Positions 45,557-53,292 of a stretch of 53,678 nucleotides of DNA are shown piece by piece. The notes below the pieces were generated by a model. The model was not told where the DNA came from, did no database searches, and worked only from the letters and a program-made list of their open reading frames with translations. Location: NCBI GenBank assembly GCA_945949175.1, contig CAMFDU010000005.1, forward strand, positions 1 through 53,678. Direction: 5' to 3'. Position numbers and translations under genes: made by a program. Origin of the DNA: Gulosibacter massiliensis. GTDB taxonomy: Bacteria; Actinomycetota; Actinomycetes; Actinomycetales; Microbacteriaceae. Within the stretch, counting starts at the first letter, position 1; the number at the start of each line of letters is the position of its first letter.

Positions 45557-46069
45557 ATGGCGAACAAGGAAGCAACAATCGCCGAGATTTCGGAGTCAAT
45601 CCGAACCTCGAGCGGTGTACTGCTCACCGAGTACCGCGGACTCACGGTTGCACAGCTCAAAGAGCTGCGCGGAAACATCCGTGCAAACGCGTCGTACGCC
45701 GTGGTGAAGAACACGCTTGCCAAGCGGGCGTTCAACGCGGAAGGCATCAGCTCGTTCGATGCCGAACTCGTCGGACCGACCGCTATTGCCTTCGTTCACG
45801 GTGACACTGTCGCCGTTGCGAAGTCTCTGCGTGACTTTGCCAAGGCAAACCAACACCTCGTCATCAAGGGAGGCTTCTTTGACGGAGCACCCCTCACGGC
45901 TGACGAGGTCAAAAAGCTCGCCGATCTCGAGACACGGGAGGTCCTGCTTGCCAAGCTTGCAGGCGCTTTCAAGTCGTCGCTTTTCGGCGCTGCCTACATG
46001 TTCAACGCACCGCTCGCACAGGCCGTTCGCGCGGTCGACGCGTTGCGTCAAAAGCAGGAGAACGCGTAA
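45557..46069 (+). CDS. rplJ: Large ribosomal subunit protein uL10
   Basis: The 170-residue stalk base protein holds the L7/L12 dimers. The start MANKEATIAEISESI, GVLLTEYRGLTVAQLKELR and the C-terminal L12-binding helix (AQAVRAVDALRQKQ) are typical. AAGGAG is 8 bases upstream of the ATG. It is expressed with rplL, 40 bases downstream, under the L10 leader. Confidence 0.98.
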   Translation: MANKEATIAEISESIRTSSGVLLTEYRGLTVAQLKELRGNIRANASYAVVKNTLAKRAFNAEGISSFDAELVGPTAIAFVHGDTVAVAKSLRDFAKANQHLVIKGGFFDGAPLTADEVKKLADLETREVLLAKLAGAFKSSLFGAAYMFNAPLAQAVRAVDALRQKQENA

Positions 46070-46109
46070 CTAGCGCGTTTTCGACAACCCCAAAAACAAG
46101 GAGACAATC

Positions 46110-46505
46110 ATGGCTAAGCTCAGCGCAGATGCCCTCATCGAGGCATTCAAGGAGCTCTCGCTCATCGAACTCTCGGACTTCGTCAAGAAGTTTGAAGAGG
46201 TATTCGAAGTAACCGCTGCTGCACCCGTCGCTGTTGCCGCTGCTGCACCCGCAGCCGGTGGCGCTGCTGGTGGCGGCGACGCCGCAGAAGAGAAGGACTC
46301 GTTCGACGTTGTCCTCGAAGCTGCTGGCGACAAGAAGATCCAGGTCATCAAAGAGGTCCGTGCACTCACGAACCTTGGACTCGGTGAAGCAAAGGCTCTC
46401 GTTGATGGCGCACCCGCGACCATCCTCGAAGGCGCCAACAAAGAGACCGCTGACAAGGCAAAGGCTGCTATCGAAGAAGCCGGCGGAACCGTCACGCTCA
46501 AGTAA
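46110..46505 (+). CDS. rplL: Large ribosomal subunit protein bL12
   Basis: A 131-residue stalk protein. The N-terminal dimerisation helices ([25 protein letters not shown]), an Ala/Gly-rich hinge (about residues 36-55) and the C-terminal factor-binding domain ([25 protein letters not shown]) are all present. It ends the rplJL operon; rpoB does not follow. Confidence 0.98.
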   Translation: MAKLSADALIEAFKELSLIELSDFVKKFEEVFEVTAAAPVAVAAAAPAAGGAAGGGDAAEEKDSFDVVLEAAGDKKIQVIKEVRALTNLGLGEAKALVDGAPATILEGANKETADKAKAAIEEAGGTVTLK

Positions 46506-46522
46506 GTTTCGACTTACCCTTT

Positions 46523-46550
46523 CGGGGCGTCACCTTCGGGTGGCGTCCCG
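46523..46550. terminator. Terminator after rplL
   Basis: A 12-bp stem with a few G-T pairs and a TTCG loop (46535-46538), followed by ATTTTC. It lies between rplL and the convergent gene ending at 46555, so it could serve both strands. Confidence 0.7.
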
Positions 46551-46554
46551 ATTT

Positions 46555-47823
46555 TCATTGTTCGCGAAGTCCCCAAGGCTGACCGTATCCGCCATCGGAT
46601 TCGGGCGCGGCCATGAGGTCGAGGAACGGTTTAGCATCGAATGCTTCCGGCCCGAGAACCCCAGATCCCGTCCACTGGTTGGTCGCCAACAACTCGAGGG
46701 CAATCACGGGGTTGAGGGCCGTCTGCCAGACAACGCATTGGCTGTCGTATTCGGCCATCGTCCACTCGTTGTCGGATACGTGGTACAGATATACCTCGCG
46801 AGGCTTCCCGTCCTTTCCCTTTCCCGTGACCCACACACCAGCACACGTTTTGCCCTTCATACGGGGACCGATCGTCGCGGGATCGGGCAGAGCCGCGGCG
46901 ACGACATCACGCGGGGACACCTCGACAGGCCCGTTCGCGCTGCGAACGCGGATGGGCTCGTTCGAATCGAGATGGAGGCTGTGAAGTGTCTTTAGGACAC
47001 CGATGAACTCGTCGCCAAGACCGTACTTGAACGTAACGCGCTTGGCCGGAAGCCAGCGCGGCATCATGAGCACCTCTTCGTGTTCGACGTTGACGCACTC
47101 GACCGGTCCGATTCCTTCGGGGAAATCAAACACCTCGGGTTCGCTGAACGGCGGGGTGGTGTACCACCCTCGGTCCTTCTCCCAGATGACCGGTGGATTG
47201 AGGCATTCCTCAATCGTCGTCCAAATACTGAAGCTGGGGGCAAAAATCTCGTTGCCGTCGTCATCGAACACCACGAGGTTAGCCCCATCGCGCGTGCCTA
47301 ACTCGTCGACTTCGCTGAAGAGGTGGTCGACGGCGTATCTGGCAAAGACATTGGACATCCCTGGCTCGACGCCGATACCGACTAACGCGAGTTGGCCTGA
47401 CTTTTCCCACTCATCCGATGCCGCGAATTGTTCGTCGCCGAGTTTTACGCCCGTCTCGGAATAGGGGTTGGTCGGGTGCGGGTGGGACAGACTCATCGCC
47501 ATATCGAGGTACCCCGTACCCGCGGCTTTCGCCCCAGCGAAAATCGCCTGCACGAACTTCGGTTCGACCGCGTTCATCACGTGGGTGGCGGAATGCTTTC
47601 GCGCGACGTCGGCGACAACCTCGGGCTTGGAAGCGTCTATTTTGTCTGCGACAAAACGTGACGCGACATCTTCGCCGTGTTTGGTTCGAATCCATTCAAT
47701 CGTTTGCTCGGCACGGGACTTGTCATAGTCGGTGACGATGATTGTTTCGAAAAAGGAACGGCGAGCGGCAATTTTGGCGATTGCGTCGCCCACACCGCCC
47801 GCACCAACAAGGAGGATTCGCAT
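46555..47823 (-). CDS. Saccharopine dehydrogenase-family protein
   Basis: A 422-residue oxidoreductase of the LYS9/saccharopine-reductase-like group. The N-terminal Rossmann motif is VGAGGVGDAIAKIAA. ATHVMNAVEPKFVQAIFAGAKAAGTGYLDMAM and GIGVEPGMSNVFARYA are conserved family segments. Relatives include carboxynorspermidine synthase and lysine-pathway enzymes, but no marker selects one. It converges on rplL and is followed on the same strand by the double GNAT gene. Confidence 0.85.
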   Translation of the reverse strand: MRILLVGAGGVGDAIAKIAARRSFFETIIVTDYDKSRAEQTIEWIRTKHGEDVASRFVADKIDASKPEVVADVARKHSATHVMNAVEPKFVQAIFAGAKAAGTGYLDMAMSLSHPHPTNPYSETGVKLGDEQFAASDEWEKSGQLALVGIGVEPGMSNVFARYAVDHLFSEVDELGTRDGANLVVFDDDGNEIFAPSFSIWTTIEECLNPPVIWEKDRGWYTTPPFSEPEVFDFPEGIGPVECVNVEHEEVLMMPRWLPAKRVTFKYGLGDEFIGVLKTLHSLHLDSNEPIRVRSANGPVEVSPRDVVAAALPDPATIGPRMKGKTCAGVWVTGKGKDGKPREVYLYHVSDNEWTMAEYDSQCVVWQTALNPVIALELLATNQWTGSGVLGPEAFDAKPFLDLMAAPESDGGYGQPWGLREQ

Positions 47824-47848
47824 GTCTTAAGGTTACCCCCGCGAGGAC

Positions 47849-48784
47849 TTACTCGGTGGAAGTCGTCGCCCACTCGTCGTTCGACATTTGGATCCACGAT
47901 GATTCCGCGCGGAACCCGACCTTTTCGTAAAGACGAAGTGCGCCAGACTCGTTCGCGGTATCGACACCGAGTTCGACACTGTCGAATCCTCGCGACGCGC
48001 AATAGGCAATCCCGTGGCGAAGCAACGCCTCGCCGTAGCCGTGCCCGACGTCATCCTGACCCACGCCGAGCGCGGAAATGTATCCGCGCCTCTCCTCGAC
48101 GAATTCGTCGGCGCATTCACAAAACCCGACGGTGCGACCATCAACGGACGCGCGGAAGACCCCATTCGGGTCGAAGGTATTTTCTGTTAACGCCTTTGTG
48201 ATCCACGAATCGAAGGGTCGCGCATGAAAGCCGAAGTGGTTCTGAAAAGAATCTTGATGTATCCGATGCCAGTCGCGTTGTTGATCGGGGTCTGTGGTGT
48301 CAAAAGGTTCAATCACGAGACCCTCTATTTGCGTGCGCTCGAAATCCGATGAAATGGGCATGCGCATCGTGAAGTACCGACGCAAAAGCGTAAAGTCAAA
48401 TTTGGCCCAGCCTTCGATGAGTTTGGTGTCGAGCACATTCGCGCCAGGCCACATCGCCCAGTCGGGATGTTCGTCGCGCGCCTTCGCGATGGTCCAACCA
48501 ATGATTTCACCTAAATCATTCACGTCGGATGACACGTAAACATCGGTATAGAAACGTTTTTTGAGGGCGTCCGGATGCAGATTGACAACCGCAGCGAACG
48601 GGGAGGTGTGGTCGATTCCCAGCAAATAGGTGGGACTCTCGTCGGCGTATCCGTTCATGAAATCGACGGTTGCGTCGTGGCTCATCATGCTCGCGGCCGG
48701 GTCCACTGCGAGCTCGTGTGCGTTGATGAGCGACGCAATTGCAGGAATGTCGGTTTCCTCTGCGACACGAACAGACGTGATCAT
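47849..48784 (-). CDS. Two-domain GNAT N-acetyltransferase
   Basis: A 311-residue protein of two tandem GNAT folds. The C-terminal copy has the acetyl-CoA motif GVGQDDVGHGYGEALLRHGI and SGALRLYEKVGFR; the N-terminal copy is degenerate. The arrangement resembles mycothiol-synthase-like (MshD) and other double GNAT proteins of actinobacteria, but no diagnostic residues settle that here. Its stop lies 25 bases upstream of the saccharopine-dehydrogenase-like gene's start, so the two may be cotranscribed in this order. Confidence 0.82.
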   Translation of the reverse strand: MITSVRVAEETDIPAIASLINAHELAVDPAASMMSHDATVDFMNGYADESPTYLLGIDHTSPFAAVVNLHPDALKKRFYTDVYVSSDVNDLGEIIGWTIAKARDEHPDWAMWPGANVLDTKLIEGWAKFDFTLLRRYFTMRMPISSDFERTQIEGLVIEPFDTTDPDQQRDWHRIHQDSFQNHFGFHARPFDSWITKALTENTFDPNGVFRASVDGRTVGFCECADEFVEERRGYISALGVGQDDVGHGYGEALLRHGIAYCASRGFDSVELGVDTANESGALRLYEKVGFRAESSWIQMSNDEWATTSTE

Positions 48785-48880
48785 GATGTGGTCCTCTCTG
48801 GATTTGCGGGACGCTCGCTAGCCGATTTGTTGTTGTCAGCATATTTGCCGAGCAATCGAAAGGGCAAAAAGATGCCACGT

Positions 48881-48910
48881 TTGTTGGCGTGCTTTCGCGA
48901 GGCATAGAAT
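48881..48910 (+). promoter_or_regulatory. Promoter of tRNA-Ser
   Basis: TTGTTG (48881-48886) and TAGAAT (48905-48910) are 18 bases apart. A perfect GTTGCC-TT-GGCAAC hairpin (48917-48930) lies between the -10 box and the mature tRNA. Confidence 0.5.
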
Positions 48911-48933
48911 GGTGAAGTTGCCTTGGCAACGCA

Positions 48934-49018
48934 GGAGAATTCGCCTAGTGGCCTATGGCGCCAGCTTGGAAAGTTGGTTGGGTGCAAGCCCTCGGGGGTT
49001 CGAATCCCCCATTCTCCG
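48934..49018 (+). tRNA. tRNA-Ser (GGA)
   Basis: An 85-base class II tRNA with a long variable arm. The acceptor stem is GGAGAAT/ATTCTCC with discriminator G49018. The anticodon stem CCAGC/GTTGG encloses TTGGAAA, anticodon GGA at 48968-48970. The T-arm holds GGTTCGAATCC. CCA is not encoded. Lower-GC accessory genes start 127 bases downstream. Confidence 0.96.
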
Positions 49019-49100
49019 CCGGCGCAACTTCAACCCGGTCAATCCAACGACTAGACGGGGTTGTCCGTTCGCCCGAAAGACGCAAATTCTTGAGAGTAAT

Positions 49101-49138
49101 GTTAACTACTTGACAATCTGGTAGTTAAGTAGTTAACT
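49101..49138. promoter_or_regulatory. Promoter and MarR-type operator
   Basis: TTGACA (49110-49115) and TTAACT (49133-49138) are 17 bases apart. An 11-bp perfect inverted repeat, GTTAACTACTT (49101-49111) and AAGTAGTTAAC (49127-49137), covers both boxes. Binding there by the MarR-family protein encoded just downstream would block its own transcription. The -10 box ends 7 bases before the ATG, so the message is probably leaderless. Confidence 0.65.
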
Positions 49139-49145
49139 AAACTCC

Positions 49146-49592
49146 ATGAGTAGAAGTCGTATCACCTTTACCCTGAATGAACTTGTCTATGTCCTGAATT
49201 CGACTGCGGATCGGCTGCTTCGGGCAAATTTTGAACTGACCTATAGCCAGTTTCTTTTCCTAGTAACCCTCATGAGTCAGGTCAAACCGACACCCAGCTA
49301 TCTAGCCGAGTGCCTGGGCGTCTCGCGCGCGGCAGTAAGCCAGCGGCTCTCTTGGTTTCAAGAACGAAATCTCGTAAAGGTGTCGAGAGTGTCCGGAAAC
49401 GAAAAGAATCTGTCCTTGGAGCTCACCCGCAAGGGGGAGCTGTTGGCAACCCAATCTGCAGATTTTTTAGAGAAAGAGTTCAGGATTCTTTTCGATGGTG
49501 GCGCTTCTGTTGATCTTGAAAAGCTCAACAAGACATTGACGCAGGTAAAAACACAACTAATGGAAAACATGGAGTCCAGAAATGCAGCCTGA
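49146..49592 (+). CDS. MarR-family transcriptional regulator
   Basis: A 148-residue winged-helix regulator. The helix-turn-helix is PSYLAECLGVSRAAVSQRLSWFQERNLV (about residues 51-78), with the wing residues R and K in SRVSGNEKNLSLELT. The ATG lies 7 bases after a -10 box without Shine-Dalgarno. Its stop overlaps the membrane-protein gene by 11 bases, so it probably regulates that gene and itself through the repeat at 49101-49137. GC is lower than in the genes before tRNA-Ser. Confidence 0.87.
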   Translation: MSRSRITFTLNELVYVLNSTADRLLRANFELTYSQFLFLVTLMSQVKPTPSYLAECLGVSRAAVSQRLSWFQERNLVKVSRVSGNEKNLSLELTRKGELLATQSADFLEKEFRILFDGGASVDLEKLNKTLTQVKTQLMENMESRNAA

Positions 49593-50511
49593 GAAGCTAT
49601 TTGACCTATCGCGCCTGAAGTACACGAAATCTCTTTTTTGGCTGGCTGTGATTTCAGTGGCGGGAGCGCTCGTGCTCGCAGCGCTCTGGGTTCTCGACCC
49701 CAGGGAACTACTCGGCGTTTCTGTTTGGGAAAAGCCGCTCAAGTTCTTTGTTTCTTCGGCTATTTTTTCGTTTACCTACTCCTGGCTGAGTTCTTTCATA
49801 ACGAGAGGTGGTCGTTGGGTAAAGCTAGCGGGATTGTTCATCGCGGTTTCCCTTTCGGTTGAATTGGTTCTCATCTCGGCCATGGCGGCGTTAGGCACCA
49901 CTAGCCACTTCAATGTCTCTTCCACCACAGCAATTGTTGTCTGGTCATTGATGGCAACATTTATCTCGATTGTACTTTTCTCAACTGTTTTTCTTAGCCT
50001 GATGATCCTGTTTCAAAAGGACCAGACGATTAATCTCAAGTTCGCGCTTGCCCTAGGAAGCTTTAACACTGCAGTTGGTATGGGGCTGGCTTACCTGATG
50101 ACCTGGCCAACCGCCACCCAACTGGCTAACTTCCAGGGGGTAGCCGGAGCTCACGCGGTTGGAGTCTCCGATGGCGGCCCTGGTTTGCCATTTCTTGGCT
50201 GGAGTACAGTAGCCGGTGATTTGCGGGTAGGGCACTTCTTCGGACTTCACTCAATCCAAGTGGCGGCCATTCTGCTGGCCGTATCTTTGCTGTTGCCTTT
50301 AGCTTTCCGGATACCCCTAATCACCGTCGGTAACATCACCTGGCTTGGTTTTGTTGGATTAGTGACCTGGCAGTCGCTAAGAGCTGAGCCATTTGCGTCG
50401 CCGAGTGCGCTCACATTAACCGGGCTAGTAGTTCTCCTTTTTGCTGCCGCCTTGGGTTTCACTCTCCTAGTTATGGCTAAAGGTAGGCGGAAATCCAAGA
50501 AGTTGCCCTAG
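49582..50511 (+). CDS. Multispanning membrane protein of the MarR unit
   Basis: A 309-residue protein with about eight predicted membrane helices and no signal peptide. It contains GVSVWEKPLKFFVSSAIF, a segment also typical of an uncharacterised family of eight-helix membrane proteins, but no catalytic motif. It starts within the MarR gene (11-base overlap). Coupling to a MarR regulator suggests a role in response to a small molecule or stress; efflux is one possibility without direct support. The function is unknown. Confidence 0.75.
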   Translation: MQPEKLFDLSRLKYTKSLFWLAVISVAGALVLAALWVLDPRELLGVSVWEKPLKFFVSSAIFSFTYSWLSSFITRGGRWVKLAGLFIAVSLSVELVLISAMAALGTTSHFNVSSTTAIVVWSLMATFISIVLFSTVFLSLMILFQKDQTINLKFALALGSFNTAVGMGLAYLMTWPTATQLANFQGVAGAHAVGVSDGGPGLPFLGWSTVAGDLRVGHFFGLHSIQVAAILLAVSLLLPLAFRIPLITVGNITWLGFVGLVTWQSLRAEPFASPSALTLTGLVVLLFAAALGFTLLVMAKGRRKSKKLP

Positions 50512-50548
50512 GCAATAACTGTCCCAAAGAACATTGACAAACTCAATG

Positions 50549-50577
50549 TTGCATTAATGCTATGTAGCATTTATAGT
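50549..50577. promoter_or_regulatory. Promoter and palindromes before the XRE gene
   Basis: TTGCAT (50549-50554) and TATAGT (50572-50577) are 17 bases apart. Two overlapping palindromes lie between them: GCATTAATGC (50551-50560) and ATGCTA-TG-TAGCAT (50557-50570). They are likely sites for the XRE regulator. The -10 box ends 6 bases before ATG 50584, so the transcript is expected to start at the codon itself. Confidence 0.65.
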
Positions 50578-50583
50578 ACATAC

Positions 50584-50811
50584 ATGAGTAGAAACCCAGA
50601 AGAGCCGGTTTTCAACCAAATAGAGACAATTCGCACGTCTCTTGGGTTGAGCCGGCAGGAGCTGGCTGACCGTGTCGGAGTCCACTACCAAACCATCGGT
50701 TACCTGGAGCGCGAGGAGTATTCGCCTTCACTGGTTCTGGCACTGAAAATCGCAAAAGAGCTGAGCACTTCTGTTGAAAAGCTTTTTTGGCTTAAGGAGA
50801 AAAGTAAATGA
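50584..50811 (+). CDS. XRE-family helix-turn-helix regulator
   Basis: A 75-residue regulator with the whole length taken by a Cro/CI-type HTH (IRTSLGLSRQELADRVGVHYQTIGYLEREEYSPSLVLALKIAKEL) and a short tail. ATG 50584 fits the promoter spacing; the open frame reaches 50557 through the palindrome. It is related to the small YozG/YgzD-like regulators that sit before membrane proteins. Its stop overlaps the next start (ATGA), so the two are coupled. Confidence 0.87.
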   Translation: MSRNPEEPVFNQIETIRTSLGLSRQELADRVGVHYQTIGYLEREEYSPSLVLALKIAKELSTSVEKLFWLKEKSK

Positions 50812-51662
50812 ATGAGTCGCTCGTAGTATTTGTCATTTTGGCCACATTAGCCGCATCGTACTTTTGGATCTACCCCAAATACGCAGGCAACGATGTCAAA
50901 AAGATGGCATGGCTGGACTTCGCCTTGGGTTTTATCCCACTCGGTACATCCGCAATTCTGTTTTGGGAATCAGATCCAACATTTCGATTCATTTTCTTTG
51001 ACACCAACTGGTTTGTCTTTACGCTACTTGCCTTAACTCTGCTCGAACTGCCACTTTTCTTCTGGTATCTGAAGGCTCGTGGCTTGGGTAAGGCTTACTG
51101 GCAGTTGATGGTCGGCTCCTCCGGCTCGCAAGGATCAGGTTGGGAGACTGCGACCGTAAAGTCTGTTGAGAAGCAGCTAAATGACACGCAATGGGATGGA
51201 CTTAGAACTCAAGGGGCAAAGAGGTTCCTCTTGATTGCGACCAACATCTTTTTGATGTCCGGGACTGTTTTCTTGATTGTTGTTGGTGATAACGGCTGGA
51301 CAGCGCTTTCTTTGATCTACATTTTGCTTTTGTTCACATTTTGGTTCCTACTGCGAAAGTCAGTTCGTTTGGTAGCCGATGCTCCGGAAGAAGCGCTCGA
51401 TGAACGCCTTATCCAAATTCGCGACCGAAGTTACGTGATTGCCTATCGCTGGCTATCGATGTTGGCGATTCTGCTCGCAACAGCCCTTTTGGGATTCAGC
51501 ATCTACACGGATTCTCAAGCCGAGAGCAGTGTTTTTACATACAGCATTCCTCTGACTTGGCCGCAGGTCCAAGCTGTCTTCTGGTTGATTTTTGCTTACA
51601 CAGCAATGCTCCCCTCAATGGCCGTAATCGGGCAGGAGCTATCTAAGAAAGGAACAAAATGA
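50808..51662 (+). CDS. Polytopic membrane protein of the XRE unit
   Basis: A 284-residue protein with about seven predicted membrane helices. A polar segment of about 45 residues (VGSSGSQGSG... to KSVEKQLNDTQWDGLRTQ) lies between the third and fourth helices, probably in the cytoplasm. No known family motif is evident. It overlaps both the XRE gene before it and the DUF418 gene after it by 4 bases, so all are translated together. The function is unknown. Confidence 0.72.
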   Translation: MNESLVVFVILATLAASYFWIYPKYAGNDVKKMAWLDFALGFIPLGTSAILFWESDPTFRFIFFDTNWFVFTLLALTLLELPLFFWYLKARGLGKAYWQLMVGSSGSQGSGWETATVKSVEKQLNDTQWDGLRTQGAKRFLLIATNIFLMSGTVFLIVVGDNGWTALSLIYILLLFTFWFLLRKSVRLVADAPEEALDERLIQIRDRSYVIAYRWLSMLAILLATALLGFSIYTDSQAESSVFTYSIPLTWPQVQAVFWLIFAYTAMLPSMAVIGQELSKKGTK

Positions 51663-52819
51663 TTAAGCGCGATAGTTTTCCCGACATCCTCCGCGGCTTT
51701 GCCCTCTTTGGCATTGCGATGGTAAACATTCAGTTCTTTTCCATCAGCACCTTTGACGGTGCGGAGTCGCTGGACTTATCAGAGCCTGAGTCGGCAACCG
51801 TCGCGTTCATCGTGTTCGCCTTGTTTCAGGCAAAGTTCTACTTGTTGTTCTCGTTTCTCTTTGGGTACTCGGCCCATTACGTGTTGAAGGGCGAAAATAG
51901 CAACACACGAACCTGGATCGCGCGTTCTGTTGGGTTGGTGATTATGGGGTTGATTCACCTCACCTTTTTCTTCCACGGCGACATCCTGTTCCTCTATGGG
52001 GTGTTCGCACTCGTGCTCACATTGCTCTATTTCCGCAGCGAAAGAACTCTCAAAGTTTGGGCCTGGGCGATCTTCAGCATCACAGCGGTGCTTTTTGTGG
52101 CAATTGCACTGCTGGTTTATGTCGGCGAACTGGTCTTGGGTTCAAAAGGTAAGACCCTGCCCGGTGAAGAATCAATTGACTTCCTCGATGTGGCCCTGAG
52201 CTCCGGTAGCTTCCTCGAGATTGCAGCTGCCCGTTTCGAATTCTGGCTGATTGCCGCTGGACCGGGGTTCGTGCTTCAAGGCTCATTGGTCTTTGTCGCC
52301 TTCATCGTTGGCGTGCTCGTTGCGCGTCGAGGGGGACTCGCTGATTCCGTGAAGCCGAATCTCATGAAGAAATTTGCAATCTGGGGACTGACCGCTGGGC
52401 TGTTCCTTCAGTTACTCGCGGCATACATCTTTATCACCAACGAACAAGCCGAAAGCTACAGTTTCAGCTTGTACCTCATCGCAATCGCCCTCAACTTCTT
52501 GACCGCACCATTGTTGTCTGCAGGAATTGTTGGTGGCCTCTGGCTGCTCAGTCAGAAAATGTCTCTTTCCCTCCTCAGCGCAGCCGGTCGGCACTCGCTG
52601 AGCATTTACCTCGGACAGTCGATCGTGTTCTCGACCCTTTTCTCAGCGTGGGGCTTTGGGTTGTTCCAAGAACTCAGCCTGCTTTCTGTTGTTCTGATTG
52701 CGGCGGCAACCTGGCTGGTTTTGGCTCTGCTTGCAAAGTGGAACCTCAAATTCCGAGCCAGAGGGCCCATGGAGGCGCTACTCACTAACTTCTCCAGAAT
52801 GTTCGGGAGCAAATCATGA
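51659..52819 (+). CDS. DUF418-family membrane protein
   Basis: A 386-residue polytopic protein of the YeiB/DUF418 family. The start (RDSFPDILRGFALFGIAMVNIQFF), the FQAKFYLLFSFLFGYSA segment and the C-terminal SAAGRHSLSIYLGQSIV are diagnostic. DUF418 proteins are related in architecture to acyltransferase-3 membrane proteins, but their activity is not established. It is the third gene of the XRE operon and overlaps the next one by 4 bases. Confidence 0.87.
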   Translation: MIKRDSFPDILRGFALFGIAMVNIQFFSISTFDGAESLDLSEPESATVAFIVFALFQAKFYLLFSFLFGYSAHYVLKGENSNTRTWIARSVGLVIMGLIHLTFFFHGDILFLYGVFALVLTLLYFRSERTLKVWAWAIFSITAVLFVAIALLVYVGELVLGSKGKTLPGEESIDFLDVALSSGSFLEIAAARFEFWLIAAGPGFVLQGSLVFVAFIVGVLVARRGGLADSVKPNLMKKFAIWGLTAGLFLQLLAAYIFITNEQAESYSFSLYLIAIALNFLTAPLLSAGIVGGLWLLSQKMSLSLLSAAGRHSLSIYLGQSIVFSTLFSAWGFGLFQELSLLSVVLIAAATWLVLALLAKWNLKFRARGPMEALLTNFSRMFGSKS

Positions 52820-53292
52820 ACCTAGAACAATTAGGTCTCGTCGGAGTGTTCCTCGGTGGTGCAATCCCCTGGCTCGAAGCGATAGCGGTTGTGCCGGCGG
52901 GAATCCTCCTTGGACTCGACCCTGTGTTGACGGTGGTGTCTGCGTCTGTTGGAAACATCATCACCATTGCAGTTTTTGCCTATGGTGGAGGTGCAATTCG
53001 AAAATGGATCATTTCTAGACGGGTAGCTAACGGCAAAGAAGCCGAGGCGCCCATGTTTGTCAAAGCCCAACAGACCTTTGACAAGTACGGAATCTATGGG
53101 ATGGCGGTGCTGGGGCCAGTCCTCATTGGAACTCAGTTTGCCGCGGCCGCCTCGGTAGCTGCTGGGGTGAAGCCACTAAAGGTAACGGTTTTAATTTCTG
53201 CGGCCATGGTGATTTGGGCTGCAGTTATTGCGTGGGTTGTGGTGGCACTAGGGGTTTCAGTATTCGAACAGAAGAGCCAAGGATTATTGTGA
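52816..53292 (+). CDS. Small multi-drug export family protein
   Basis: A 158-residue membrane protein with about four helices, matching the small multi-drug export (DUF/PF06695-type) family: GGAIPWLEAIAVVPAGILLGLDPVLTV near the N-terminus and FAAAASVAAGVKPLKV near the C-terminus. Members have been linked to export of cationic drugs, but direct evidence is limited. It closes the XRE unit and overlaps the MFS gene (GTGA). The GC is lower than the flanks. Confidence 0.82.
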   Translation: MNLEQLGLVGVFLGGAIPWLEAIAVVPAGILLGLDPVLTVVSASVGNIITIAVFAYGGGAIRKWIISRRVANGKEAEAPMFVKAQQTFDKYGIYGMAVLGPVLIGTQFAAAASVAAGVKPLKVTVLISAAMVIWAAVIAWVVVALGVSVFEQKSQGLL

